A stretch of DNA of 64,000 nt from an uncultured Acetobacterium sp. (GTDB lineage Bacteria > Bacillota > Clostridia > Eubacteriales > Eubacteriaceae): assembly GCF_963664135.1 (NCBI RefSeq), contig NZ_OY760905.1, forward strand, positions 3,560,736 through 3,624,735, in the 5' to 3' direction. The number at the start of each line of letters is the position of its first letter. Position 1 is the first letter of the stretch. The notes under the pieces were generated by a model. That model did not search any database, had not been told where the DNA came from, and saw nothing but the letters and a program-made list of their open reading frames with translations. This document shows positions 43,594 to 51,337 of this stretch, piece by piece. The position numbers and the translations under genes are program-made.

Positions 43594-46239
43594 TTGTCAA
43601 AAAAATGGGTTTATTTGTTTAAAGAAGGTAATGCAAACATGAAGGAATTGCTAGGGGGTAAGGGTGCCGGTCTAGCGGAGATGACAAACATCGGTTTGCC
43701 AGTTCCAGGAGGCTTTACCGTTACAACAGAGGCATGTACAGAATATTATAATCAAGATCAAAAACTTTCGGATGAAATCATCGGTCAGATTAATGATAAT
43801 TTACTAATTTTAGAAAAAGAATGTGAAAAACAGTTTGGGAATGTAGACAATCCCTTATTGGTGTCTGTTCGTTCTGGAGCAAAATTTTCAATGCCAGGGA
43901 TGATGGATACGATCCTGAATCTGGGCCTCAACGATGAAACCGTTGCGGGGATTGCAAAATCAACAAATAACGAACGTTTTGCATTTGACAGCTATCGCCG
44001 TTTTATTCAAATGTTCGGTGATGTCGTGCAAGAAATTGGCAAAGCTAAATTTGATCATGTTTTAGAAACTGCTAAAGAAAAAAATGGTTATAAAGACGAT
44101 ACCGAATTGACAGCTGATGATTTAAAAGAAGTTGTTGTCGCATACAAGAAAATTGTTAAAGATGAAACCGGAAAAGATTTTCCAATGGATCCTAAAGAGC
44201 AATTATTAATGGCGATCGAAGCGGTATTCCGATCATGGAATAATAACCGCGCCATCAGCTACCGAAATATGAATGATATCCCTCATGACATTGGCACGGC
44301 TGTCAACGTTCAGTCCATGGTTTATGGAAACATGGGCGATGACTGTGGAACCGGGGTTGCATTTACCCGAAATCCCGCCACCGGCCAGAAAAAACTATTT
44401 GGTGAATTTTTAATCAATGCCCAGGGGGAAGATGTTGTTGCCGGAATCCGGACTCCAAGAGATATTGATGATCTTAAAGACATCATGCCTGAAGTTTATA
44501 AACAATTCCACGAAACTGCCGATTTACTTGAAAATCACTATAAAGATATGCAGGATATTGAGTTTACCATTGAAAAAAGTAAACTTTACATGCTCCAAAC
44601 CCGAACTGGAAAAAGAACTGCCGCTGCGGCACTTTGCGCTGCTGTCGAAATGGAACAGGAAGGTTTAATTACTAAGGAAGAAGCGATTCTGCGGTTAGAT
44701 CCTCTATCTCTGGATCAACTGCTTCACCCAACCTTTGAAGCTGCGGCATTAAAAGCAGCGGAACTGCTGGCCACCGGACTTCCTGCTTCGCCAGGAGCTG
44801 CCACCGGAAAAATTTACTTTACTGCCGAAGCTGTTTGTGCAGCAGTGGCAAATGGTGAAGAAACGCTACTGGTACGAAAAGAAACATCGCCAGAAGATAT
44901 TGAAGGTATGTACGCTGCCAATGGTATTTTGACCGCCCGCGGTGGGATGACTTCTCATGCGGCTGTTGTTGCCAGAGGCATGGGTAAATGCTGTGTAGCC
45001 GGATGTGAATCCATTAAAGTGGATGAAGCAGCCAAACAATTTACAGTTGGTGGTCAGGTCTTTACTGAAGGCGACTATATCTCCTTAAACGGTAGCACCG
45101 GAAGTGTTTACAAGGGTAGTATTAAAACCGTAACACCAGAATTATCTGGTCATTTTGGTGAGATCATGGCCTGGGCTGATGAATACCGAACCCTGAAAGT
45201 TCGAACCAATGCTGACACGCCCAAAGATGCTTCAGTTGCCGTCCGTTTTGGTGCTGAAGGAATCGGTCTTTGCCGAACTGAGCACATGTTCTTTGATGAA
45301 CAACGTCTGCCAAGTGTTCGTCGCATGATTCTTTCTGAAACCACCGAGCAACGAAAAAAAGCATTAGCTGAAATTCTGCCAATGCAAAAAGAAGATTTTA
45401 TCGGCATTTATAAGGCCATGGAAGAACGCCCGGTTACTGTTCGTTTACTGGATCCACCCCTTCACGAATTCCTGCCAAAAGAAATCAAGGATATTGAAAC
45501 CTTAGCAAAAGATATGGGGATCGACACCGAAGATATGATCACCGTTATTCAAGGACTGGAAGAATTTAACCCAATGCTGGGTCACCGTGGCTGTCGTCTG
45601 GCGATCACCTTCCCAGAAATTGCTGAAATGCAAACTCGGGCGATCATGGAAGCAGCTATTGAAGTTAAAGCACAGTATGGCTTTAACGTGATTCCAGAAA
45701 TCATGATTCCTTTGATTGGGATTAACGAAGAATTAACTTACCTTGATAAAGTTGTCAGAGATACTGCGGAGCTGGTTAAAACAGAGAAAAAATCCGATAT
45801 TGAATATCTGGTGGGAACCATGATGGAAATTCCACGGGCGACTTTAATTGCTGACAAAATTGCCGAAACAGCGGAATTCTTCTCCTTTGGAACCAATGAC
45901 CTGACTCAGATGACATATGGTTTCTCACGAGATGACGCTGGTAAATTTATTACCGATTACAAAGACAAAGGGATTCTGCCAAATGATCCATTCCAGAGTA
46001 TTGACGTTGAAGGCGTCGGCAAACTGGTAGAAATGGGTGTCACCCTTGGTCGTAAAACGAAACCAGATCTTAAAATCGGGGTTTGCGGCGAACATGGCGG
46101 CGATCCAAAATCGATTTTCTTCTTCCACCAGGTAGGACTGAGCTATGTTTCCTGCTCACCATTCCGGGTGCCAATTGCCCGACTGGCAGCAGCTCAAGCA
46201 GTTTTAAGCGAAAACAAAACTTCATTTACTGACAAATAA
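43594..46239 (+). CDS. ppdK: Pyruvate, phosphate dikinase
   Basis: Reversibly converts pyruvate, ATP and phosphate to PEP, AMP and pyrophosphate. In an anaerobe growing on C1 or acetate-level substrates it is an entry to gluconeogenesis. The 881 residues contain the ATP-grasp domain (GGKGAGLAEMTNIGLPVP near the start), the phosphohistidine loop GGMTSHAAVVARG with His455 and regulatory Thr453, and the PEP/pyruvate barrel with Cys831 in GVCGEHGG. Start is TTG with GGAGGT upstream. It ends at a clear terminator. Confidence 0.97.
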   Translation: MSKKWVYLFKEGNANMKELLGGKGAGLAEMTNIGLPVPGGFTVTTEACTEYYNQDQKLSDEIIGQINDNLLILEKECEKQFGNVDNPLLVSVRSGAKFSMPGMMDTILNLGLNDETVAGIAKSTNNERFAFDSYRRFIQMFGDVVQEIGKAKFDHVLETAKEKNGYKDDTELTADDLKEVVVAYKKIVKDETGKDFPMDPKEQLLMAIEAVFRSWNNNRAISYRNMNDIPHDIGTAVNVQSMVYGNMGDDCGTGVAFTRNPATGQKKLFGEFLINAQGEDVVAGIRTPRDIDDLKDIMPEVYKQFHETADLLENHYKDMQDIEFTIEKSKLYMLQTRTGKRTAAAALCAAVEMEQEGLITKEEAILRLDPLSLDQLLHPTFEAAALKAAELLATGLPASPGAATGKIYFTAEAVCAAVANGEETLLVRKETSPEDIEGMYAANGILTARGGMTSHAAVVARGMGKCCVAGCESIKVDEAAKQFTVGGQVFTEGDYISLNGSTGSVYKGSIKTVTPELSGHFGEIMAWADEYRTLKVRTNADTPKDASVAVRFGAEGIGLCRTEHMFFDEQRLPSVRRMILSETTEQRKKALAEILPMQKEDFIGIYKAMEERPVTVRLLDPPLHEFLPKEIKDIETLAKDMGIDTEDMITVIQGLEEFNPMLGHRGCRLAITFPEIAEMQTRAIMEAAIEVKAQYGFNVIPEIMIPLIGINEELTYLDKVVRDTAELVKTEKKSDIEYLVGTMMEIPRATLIADKIAETAEFFSFGTNDLTQMTYGFSRDDAGKFITDYKDKGILPNDPFQSIDVEGVGKLVEMGVTLGRKTKPDLKIGVCGEHGGDPKSIFFFHQVGLSYVSCSPFRVPIARLAAAQAVLSENKTSFTDK

Positions 46240-46245
46240 ATCATC

Positions 46246-46271
46246 AGAAACCCTTCGGGGTTTCTTTTTTT
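46246..46271 (+). terminator. Terminator of ppdK
   Basis: AGAAACCC, loop TTCG, GGGTTTCT: a perfect 8-bp stem with a stable UUCG tetraloop and a run of T. Confidence 0.95.
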
Positions 46272-46329
46272 TGAAAAAAGATCTATAATAAAGATAATTT
46301 GTTAATAAAAATAGAATCGAGGAATAGCG

Positions 46330-47337
46330 ATGAAAATACTCGTCTGCGGAGGCGCAGGATATATTGGATCACACGTGGTCAGAGCCCTAGCGGAGCTTCA
46401 ATACGATGTGGTTGTAGTGGATAATTTCTCAACCGGACATCGGGGAGCAGTGCCAGAAAATGTGCCAGTTATTGAAGGCGATATCCGGGATCAGGTTTTA
46501 TTAAAAAGGGTTTTTGAAGAACACACCATTGGCTGCGTCATGCATTTTTGTGCCAATTCGCTGGTTGGCGAATCGATGGAACAGCCAATTAAATACTACC
46601 ATAATAATGTCTATGGTACCTTATGTCTGCTGGAAACCATGGTTGAATATAATATTAAGAAGTTTGTTTTTTCATCCTCAGCAGCTGTTTATGGCGAGCC
46701 GGAAGAGCTGCTGATCACTGAAGAAACTGAAAAAAGTCCAACGAATACCTATGGGGAAACAAAACTGACCGTGGAAAAAATGCTGAAATGGATGGATGTA
46801 GCCTATGGTCTAAAATCCATGGTATTCCGTTATTTCAATGCCGCCGGAGCCCATCCGACCGGAGAAATTGGCGAAGATCATGATCCGGAAACCCACTTGA
46901 TTCCACTTATTTTACAGACAGCCCTGGGACTCAGAGAAAAGATCAGCATTTTTGGAGAAGACTACAATACCCCAGACGGCAGCTGTGTCCGGGATTATAT
47001 CCATGTGCTGGATATTGCCGCGGCTCACATTTTGGGCATGGAAAAACTAATGTCCGGTGGTGGTAGTAATATTTATAATCTTGGTGATGGTCAGGGTTTT
47101 TCAGTAAAGGAAGTTATTAAAAAAACGAAAGAACTCACTGGCAGAGAATTTAAAGTGGCGATGGCCGAGCGTCGTCCCGGAGATCCGGCAACGCTGATTG
47201 CCTCATCAGAAAAAGCCAAACAAGAATTGGGCTGGTCGCCCGAACATTCTGATTTAGACAATATCATAAAAACAGCCTGGAAATGGCATTTAAACCATCC
47301 CCAGGGCTATGAAGTATTAAAAAACATAGAAGAATAA
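46330..47337 (+). CDS. galE: UDP-glucose 4-epimerase
   Basis: Interconverts UDP-glucose and UDP-galactose, possibly also the N-acetyl forms. The 335-residue extended short-chain dehydrogenase shows the NAD motif GGAGYIGSH (7-15), the catalytic SSSAAVYG (115-122) and Tyr141/Lys145 in YGETK. The SCVRDYIHVLDIA segment is also present. It is a single gene but may supply sugar nucleotides for the polysaccharide locus that begins 2.4 kb downstream. Confidence 0.96.
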   Translation: MKILVCGGAGYIGSHVVRALAELQYDVVVVDNFSTGHRGAVPENVPVIEGDIRDQVLLKRVFEEHTIGCVMHFCANSLVGESMEQPIKYYHNNVYGTLCLLETMVEYNIKKFVFSSSAAVYGEPEELLITEETEKSPTNTYGETKLTVEKMLKWMDVAYGLKSMVFRYFNAAGAHPTGEIGEDHDPETHLIPLILQTALGLREKISIFGEDYNTPDGSCVRDYIHVLDIAAAHILGMEKLMSGGGSNIYNLGDGQGFSVKEVIKKTKELTGREFKVAMAERRPGDPATLIASSEKAKQELGWSPEHSDLDNIIKTAWKWHLNHPQGYEVLKNIEE

Positions 47338-47340
47338 AAA

Positions 47341-47487
47341 AGCAGTACCGACAATTATTAGATCATGTTGTTTGCCTCAAGGCGAACAGTTGCAGTCAAA
47401 AGCTAGCGTATTTGATATCACTTACTTCGCAGCTGTACGAATTGCCCGCAAACAACAGATTAATAATTGATCGGTGCTAGTGTCTAA
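47341..47487. repeat. Large imperfect inverted repeat (about 145 bp)
   Basis: Arms of about 34 bases are near-complementary: left AGTACCGACAATTATTA and TGTTGTTTGC, right GCAAACAACA and TAATAATTGATCGGTGCT. Pairing continues inward with gaps (GGCGAACAGTTGCAG against GCAGCTGTACGAATTGCC). It lies between convergent galE and arsR and may also end both transcripts. No open reading frame is inside. It is different in sequence from the repeat at 27.5 kb. Confidence 0.6.
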
Positions 47488-47517
47488 CAAGTAATCTTAG
47501 GTAAAAAACGACATAAA

Positions 47518-47814
47518 TTAAAATTCCAGGGTGTTGAAATACTCAGCTGCGGTTAGATCCATGGCCGCGAGAAGTTTTTCAATACCTTTTAATTTTACCC
47601 GATAATGCATCTCAACACCAATTTTTTGATTGTCCAATACGCCGGCTTCCCGAAGTATTTTTAAATGTTGGGAGAGATTGGCTTGGCTGTAATCAAACAA
47701 CTGATTGAGTACGCATACACATTGGGGCTCAATTAAAAGAAATTTCACGATTTGTAAGCGAACCGGATGTCCCAACGCTTTAAAAATTTTTACTGAAACA
47801 TCATCAGCATTCAT
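47518..47814 (-). CDS. ArsR/SmtB-family regulator with CxC motif
   Basis: A 98-residue winged-helix repressor (FKALGHPVRLQIVKFL, then YSQANLSQHLKILREAGV). Cys32 and Cys34 form CVC in the position of the metal-binding ELCVC motif of arsenic/cadmium sensors. The gene lies 17 bases downstream of the rhodanese domain and is read in the same direction, so it may regulate the sulfur-handling gene before it. Metal, metalloid or sulfane sulfur are all possible signals. Confidence 0.88.
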   Translation of the reverse strand: MNADDVSVKIFKALGHPVRLQIVKFLLIEPQCVCVLNQLFDYSQANLSQHLKILREAGVLDNQKIGVEMHYRVKLKGIEKLLAAMDLTAAEYFNTLEF

Positions 47815-47831
47815 AAATAGCCTCTTTTCTG

Positions 47832-48095
47832 TTAGTCTTTGGTGGCATCATAAAATTGATAGCCGCCGGAAAGATTATAAACGTTTTTAAAATTATGGTT
47901 GAGTAAAATATTCTGGGTGGCATTGCCGGTCACCCCTTTGTTGCAATAAGTGACAATGGGCCGGGTGGGATCTAGCTGATCAAGCTTTTGCCGGAGCAAC
48001 TCATGAGGCAGGTTGATCGCATCAGGCAAATGCCCGGCCGCATACTGTTCAGGAACCCGGGTATCGATGATTAGGTAAGATTTCCCGTCAATCAG
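47832..48095 (-). pseudogene. Rhodanese domain, C-terminal part of a frame-split CoADR-rhodanese fusion
   Basis: The 87 codons from 48095 encode a complete single rhodanese domain: LIDGKSYLIIDTRVPEQY, then HLPDAINLPHE, and the active-site loop YCNKGVTG with its Cys. There is no start codon at the domain's beginning; the only ATG (48029) would lose the first third of the fold. It directly continues the upstream reductase if one A is removed from the 11-A run at 48096-48106. It is annotated as a separated fragment, but it could be expressed by slippage on that run. Confidence 0.8.
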
Positions 48096-49470
48096 TTTTT
48101 TTTTTTAAGCCCTGGGGCGTTATCAGTTTTCGTCCCTTGTTGATGGCATTATCTAAAATCATCCCAGTATAGTGAACGGGATCTTTGGTGGTTGAAAATG
48201 GTGGGGCATAACCCAAATCCAGATTGAAAATCTCATTCACTGTGGCACCATAGGTGATCAGCGTAACAAATACATCCAAGCGTTTATCTACGCCTTCATG
48301 GCCAATAATTTGGACCCCCAGAATTTTTTGGGTTGCCCGGTCGGCGATGCCTTTAATTAGCATTTCCTGGCCGCCCAAATAGCCCGGGAGATTCGGTTTG
48401 ATATTGTGAGAAATTTCGATATCATAGCCTAAATTTATTGCTTCAGCTTCAGAAAGACCAGTACTGGCTACGCTGATATCAAACACTTTGAAAATTCCAG
48501 TACTCAGGTTGCCAGGATAGATGACATTACCACCGGTAATGTTATCGCCGCAGATTCGGCCGGTTTTATTGGCGGTTGATCCCAAAGGTCGATAATGTGG
48601 TCGCTTCGTAATCGCTGACCAGGTTTCGATACAGTCACCACAGGCATAGATATCCGTATCAATTGTCATCATCCGTTCATCCACCCGGATGGCACCGGTT
48701 ACGCCCAAAAGAAGTCCGGCTTCCTTAGCCAGGGCGACATTGGGTTTAACGCCAGTGGCCACAATAATCATATCACCATCGATAACGGTACCATCTTCTA
48801 AAATGACACCGGTATTTGTGGCCTCAACCACATTGGCATTTTTGAGAACCGGGATTTCTTTTTTGATTAACATCGTTTCAAGATATTGGGACATATCTTC
48901 ATCCAGGTTCGGCGTGAGTTTGCCCGCCCGTTCAACCAATGTTACCTTGATGTTGTTTTCCATCAGACTTTCCATCACTTCAAAGCCAATAAAACCTGTC
49001 CCCACGACAACAGCAGTCTGGGGATGCTGGGTGTCGATAAAGGATTTTATGGCGAGGGCATCTTGAACATTTCTCAGAAAAAAAACATTGTCATTGTCAA
49101 CACCTTTGATGGATGGGACAAAGGCCTGAGCACCGGTACTGATGATAAGCTTATCATAACGATCGTTAAAAACAGCACCGGATTCCAGATTTTTAATCAC
49201 TAACGTTTTAGTGGGAATATCAATTTTTAATACCTCATGGCGGACATGAATGTCGATATTATATTTAGATTTAAAAAACTCGGTTGTACGGGGTGTTAAT
49301 TCCATAATGGAAGAAACCTTGCCCCCGATAAAATAAGGAAGACCACACCCGGAATAGGAAATATCCTGATCTTTTTCATAGATAGTAATTTCTGCAGAAT
49401 CATTGTTTCGACGTGCTTTAGCCGCCGCAGACGTGCCACCGGCAACTGCACCTATGACGATTATTTTCAT
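48088..49470 (-). CDS. CoA-disulfide reductase/NADH oxidase-type flavoprotein (N-terminal part of CoADR-rhodanese)
   Basis: A 460-residue FAD/NAD(P)H pyridine nucleotide-disulfide oxidoreductase of the CoA-disulfide reductase family. The FAD motif IGAVAGGTSAAAKAR is at 6-20, redox Cys42 in YSGCGLPYF, and NAD-binding VVVGTGFIGFEVMESL in the middle. The dimerisation domain carries the tyrosine region LGYAPPFSTTKDP. The protein stops in KKKTD just after a run of 11 A; in the next frame a rhodanese domain follows. Full-length fusions of this kind reduce persulfides and polysulfides with NADH. The truncated form may still work as CoA-disulfide reductase or NADH oxidase. Confidence 0.9.
   Translation of the reverse strand: MKIIVIGAVAGGTSAAAKARRNNDSAEITIYEKDQDISYSGCGLPYFIGGKVSSIMELTPRTTEFFKSKYNIDIHVRHEVLKIDIPTKTLVIKNLESGAVFNDRYDKLIISTGAQAFVPSIKGVDNDNVFFLRNVQDALAIKSFIDTQHPQTAVVVGTGFIGFEVMESLMENNIKVTLVERAGKLTPNLDEDMSQYLETMLIKKEIPVLKNANVVEATNTGVILEDGTVIDGDMIIVATGVKPNVALAKEAGLLLGVTGAIRVDERMMTIDTDIYACGDCIETWSAITKRPHYRPLGSTANKTGRICGDNITGGNVIYPGNLSTGIFKVFDISVASTGLSEAEAINLGYDIEISHNIKPNLPGYLGGQEMLIKGIADRATQKILGVQIIGHEGVDKRLDVFVTLITYGATVNEIFNLDLGYAPPFSTTKDPVHYTGMILDNAINKGRKLITPQGLKKKTD
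48096..48106 (-). other. A11 homopolymer at the reductase-rhodanese frame junction
   Basis: The coding strand reads CTTAAAAAAAAAAACTG with 11 A. With 10 A the frame would pass from LKKK into LIDGKSY of the rhodanese domain. Such runs are known sites of polymerase slippage, phase variation and also of sequencing error. Confidence 0.9.
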
Positions 49471-49531
49471 GGTTTTCTCCTTTATTTAAATCGCTTTAGT
49501 TTTGCGAAACGATTCGATCCGCATTAAATAC

Positions 49532-49560
49532 ATTATAATCAATTGAATCTTCAAAAGCAA
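49532..49560 (-). promoter_or_regulatory. Promoter of the CoA-disulfide reductase gene
   Basis: On the minus strand TTGCTT (49555-49560) and TATAAT (49532-49537) are 17 bases apart, 62 bases before the start at 49470. Confidence 0.65.
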
Positions 49561-49682
49561 TGGCGTTTTCCCGAAACAACTGTGAATATATGAAAGGAAA
49601 TAGCGGTTCTCCGGTAACTAAATGATTTTAAAGAGGTGTATTGGGTAAAACACTATGATATACTATACAGAATTTAATAAAC

Positions 49683-49708
49683 AAAAGCTCCTGGCTGATG
49701 GAGCTTTT
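49683..49708 (+). promoter_or_regulatory. Hairpin in the leader of the polysaccharide operon
   Basis: AAAAGCTCC, loop TGGCTGAT, GGAGCTTTT: a perfect 9-bp stem ending in TTTTAT, 22 bases before the first start codon. A possible promoter TTGGGT-17-TATACA is at 49641-49669. It could be an attenuator; it also excludes the in-frame ATG at 49655 as the start. Confidence 0.6.
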
Positions 49709-49729
49709 ATAAAACAGGGGGAAGGGGTC

Positions 49730-51337
49730 ATGGATAAAGACATCAACGGCAGAAATAATGACAATAATGTAATCGATTCAAGGAAAATCCCTGCGGATTC
49801 AAAAAAGATGCATGAAAAAATCGGTATCTGGATTTTTACCTACCTCCTAAGACCTTCGGTGTTGGGTATTCTTGTTTTATTTGGACTGCTCTGCTTTGTT
49901 TTATATCTTAATCCGGTTATTGGAATGGGCGATGATGGTAGCACCGCTGGGGTTATTGCTGGAAGTGATTTATACGATCTGGGTGAATTGAGTCCCCAGG
50001 AATCGATGGAGTATTTTCAAAATAACTGGGGGATCAGGCAGTATTATAATGATGCTCCCAATATCCAGATCACATCGCAGACGCCCTTTCTCCTCACCGG
50101 AAAGAGACTGGACATGGCCTTTACTTGGGACTGGCTGTTTGATATGCGGTTTTACGCCGCTGTAATTACAGTATTTTATCTTCTGGCTATGTATTTATTA
50201 TTTGAAACAGTAACCTATGGCAAACGTTCAAAATGGACCTATGCAGTTGTCGCTTTGGGGGTTGTTATTTTTGGGGATACAGCCTATACAGCCTGGATCA
50301 ATTCCTTTTATACCCAGGCCCTTAGCTTTTTTTTGATCATCATTCTGGGAACCTCCCTCATTTTAATGGGACAGGAAAAACTCAGTGATTTTCTGCTGGT
50401 CAGCTTGTATTTTTTAAGCAGCCTGCTTTTTTGTTTGCTCAATCAGCAATATGCTTTTCTGGGTGTTTGTCTGGGGATTTTGGGATTCAACCTGAAATAT
50501 ATAAATCCCCGAAAGCGATACAAAGATCTTTGTCGGATTTGTGGCAGTTTGCTGATTGTGGTGTCACTGGTGGGCTGGATTTTTATGCCCAATGGTTTGA
50601 CAAACCTCAGTAAATATCACAGTATGACCCGCGGTGTTTTGATGACTGCTGAGAATCCGGAAACAGCTCTGGAATATTTTGGAATCAATCCTCAATATGC
50701 AGTCTTAACTGGAAGTTCTTACTATGAGGCGATTTCTCCAGCAACCATGAATAGTTCTGAAATGCAAAATAATTTTTTCAAGAAATTTAATCCGGTGAGT
50801 GTTGCCGTTTATTATGCGGGCAATCCCAATCAATTATATAGCATGCTCAATCAAGCCGTTGACAGCAGTTTTAATATCCGGCCTTCCTGGCTCGGTAATT
50901 ATGAAATCGCCCAGGGCTATCCGCCGGGAACACAAACCAAATTTTTTACGATCTGGAGTACCTTCAAGTCGGAGATAATGCCTGGAAATTTTGGATTTGT
51001 GACCATCTGGATGGGTATGATTATCGTCGTCTATGTGCGAAATTTCCGAACCGGTATTATTGAAAAAAATGAACGAAACACACTGCGGTTTATCGGACTG
51101 ATGACCTGGCTCTTTATCGGTCTCTGGCAATTATATTTTTCAATCATCACTTCTGGAGACATGGATTCTCTGGGACGACTATTTATTTTCTCCCTTACCT
51201 TTGATCTGGTTTCATTTGTCGTTTTAGGAAAACTGATTCACTGGTTTGAAAAAAAATTGCGAAAAGTGGATTGGGAAGCTCAGAAGAAGATCTTCTTTAA
51301 TAAAGGCAATCAGGATGATCAGGGAGGCTACCGATGA
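49730..51337 (+). CDS. Polytopic GT-C-like membrane protein of the polysaccharide operon
   Basis: A 535-residue membrane protein with about ten helices. A first helix (PSVLGILVLFGLLCFVLYL) is followed by an external loop with the acidic GMGDDGS, the place where GT-C glycosyltransferases carry their catalytic acid. A second large external domain lies in the middle (SKYHSMTRGVLM through the ISPATMN region). It resembles membrane hexosyltransferases such as WsfD by general layout only. It overlaps the next gene by four bases. The ATG at 49730 follows GAAGGGG. Possible role: adding a lipid-linked sugar to, or exporting, the polysaccharide. Confidence 0.65.
   Translation: MDKDINGRNNDNNVIDSRKIPADSKKMHEKIGIWIFTYLLRPSVLGILVLFGLLCFVLYLNPVIGMGDDGSTAGVIAGSDLYDLGELSPQESMEYFQNNWGIRQYYNDAPNIQITSQTPFLLTGKRLDMAFTWDWLFDMRFYAAVITVFYLLAMYLLFETVTYGKRSKWTYAVVALGVVIFGDTAYTAWINSFYTQALSFFLIIILGTSLILMGQEKLSDFLLVSLYFLSSLLFCLLNQQYAFLGVCLGILGFNLKYINPRKRYKDLCRICGSLLIVVSLVGWIFMPNGLTNLSKYHSMTRGVLMTAENPETALEYFGINPQYAVLTGSSYYEAISPATMNSSEMQNNFFKKFNPVSVAVYYAGNPNQLYSMLNQAVDSSFNIRPSWLGNYEIAQGYPPGTQTKFFTIWSTFKSEIMPGNFGFVTIWMGMIIVVYVRNFRTGIIEKNERNTLRFIGLMTWLFIGLWQLYFSIITSGDMDSLGRLFIFSLTFDLVSFVVLGKLIHWFEKKLRKVDWEAQKKIFFNKGNQDDQGGYR

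Noticed and set aside
47832-48029. Stand-alone 65-residue rhodanese gene starting at ATG 48029
   Set aside because: The start would remove the first strands of the domain, which are intact and in frame upstream to the A11 run.
48689-49066. 125-codon open frame antisense to the CoA-disulfide reductase gene
   Set aside because: No ribosome binding site or domain; opposite a conserved flavoprotein.
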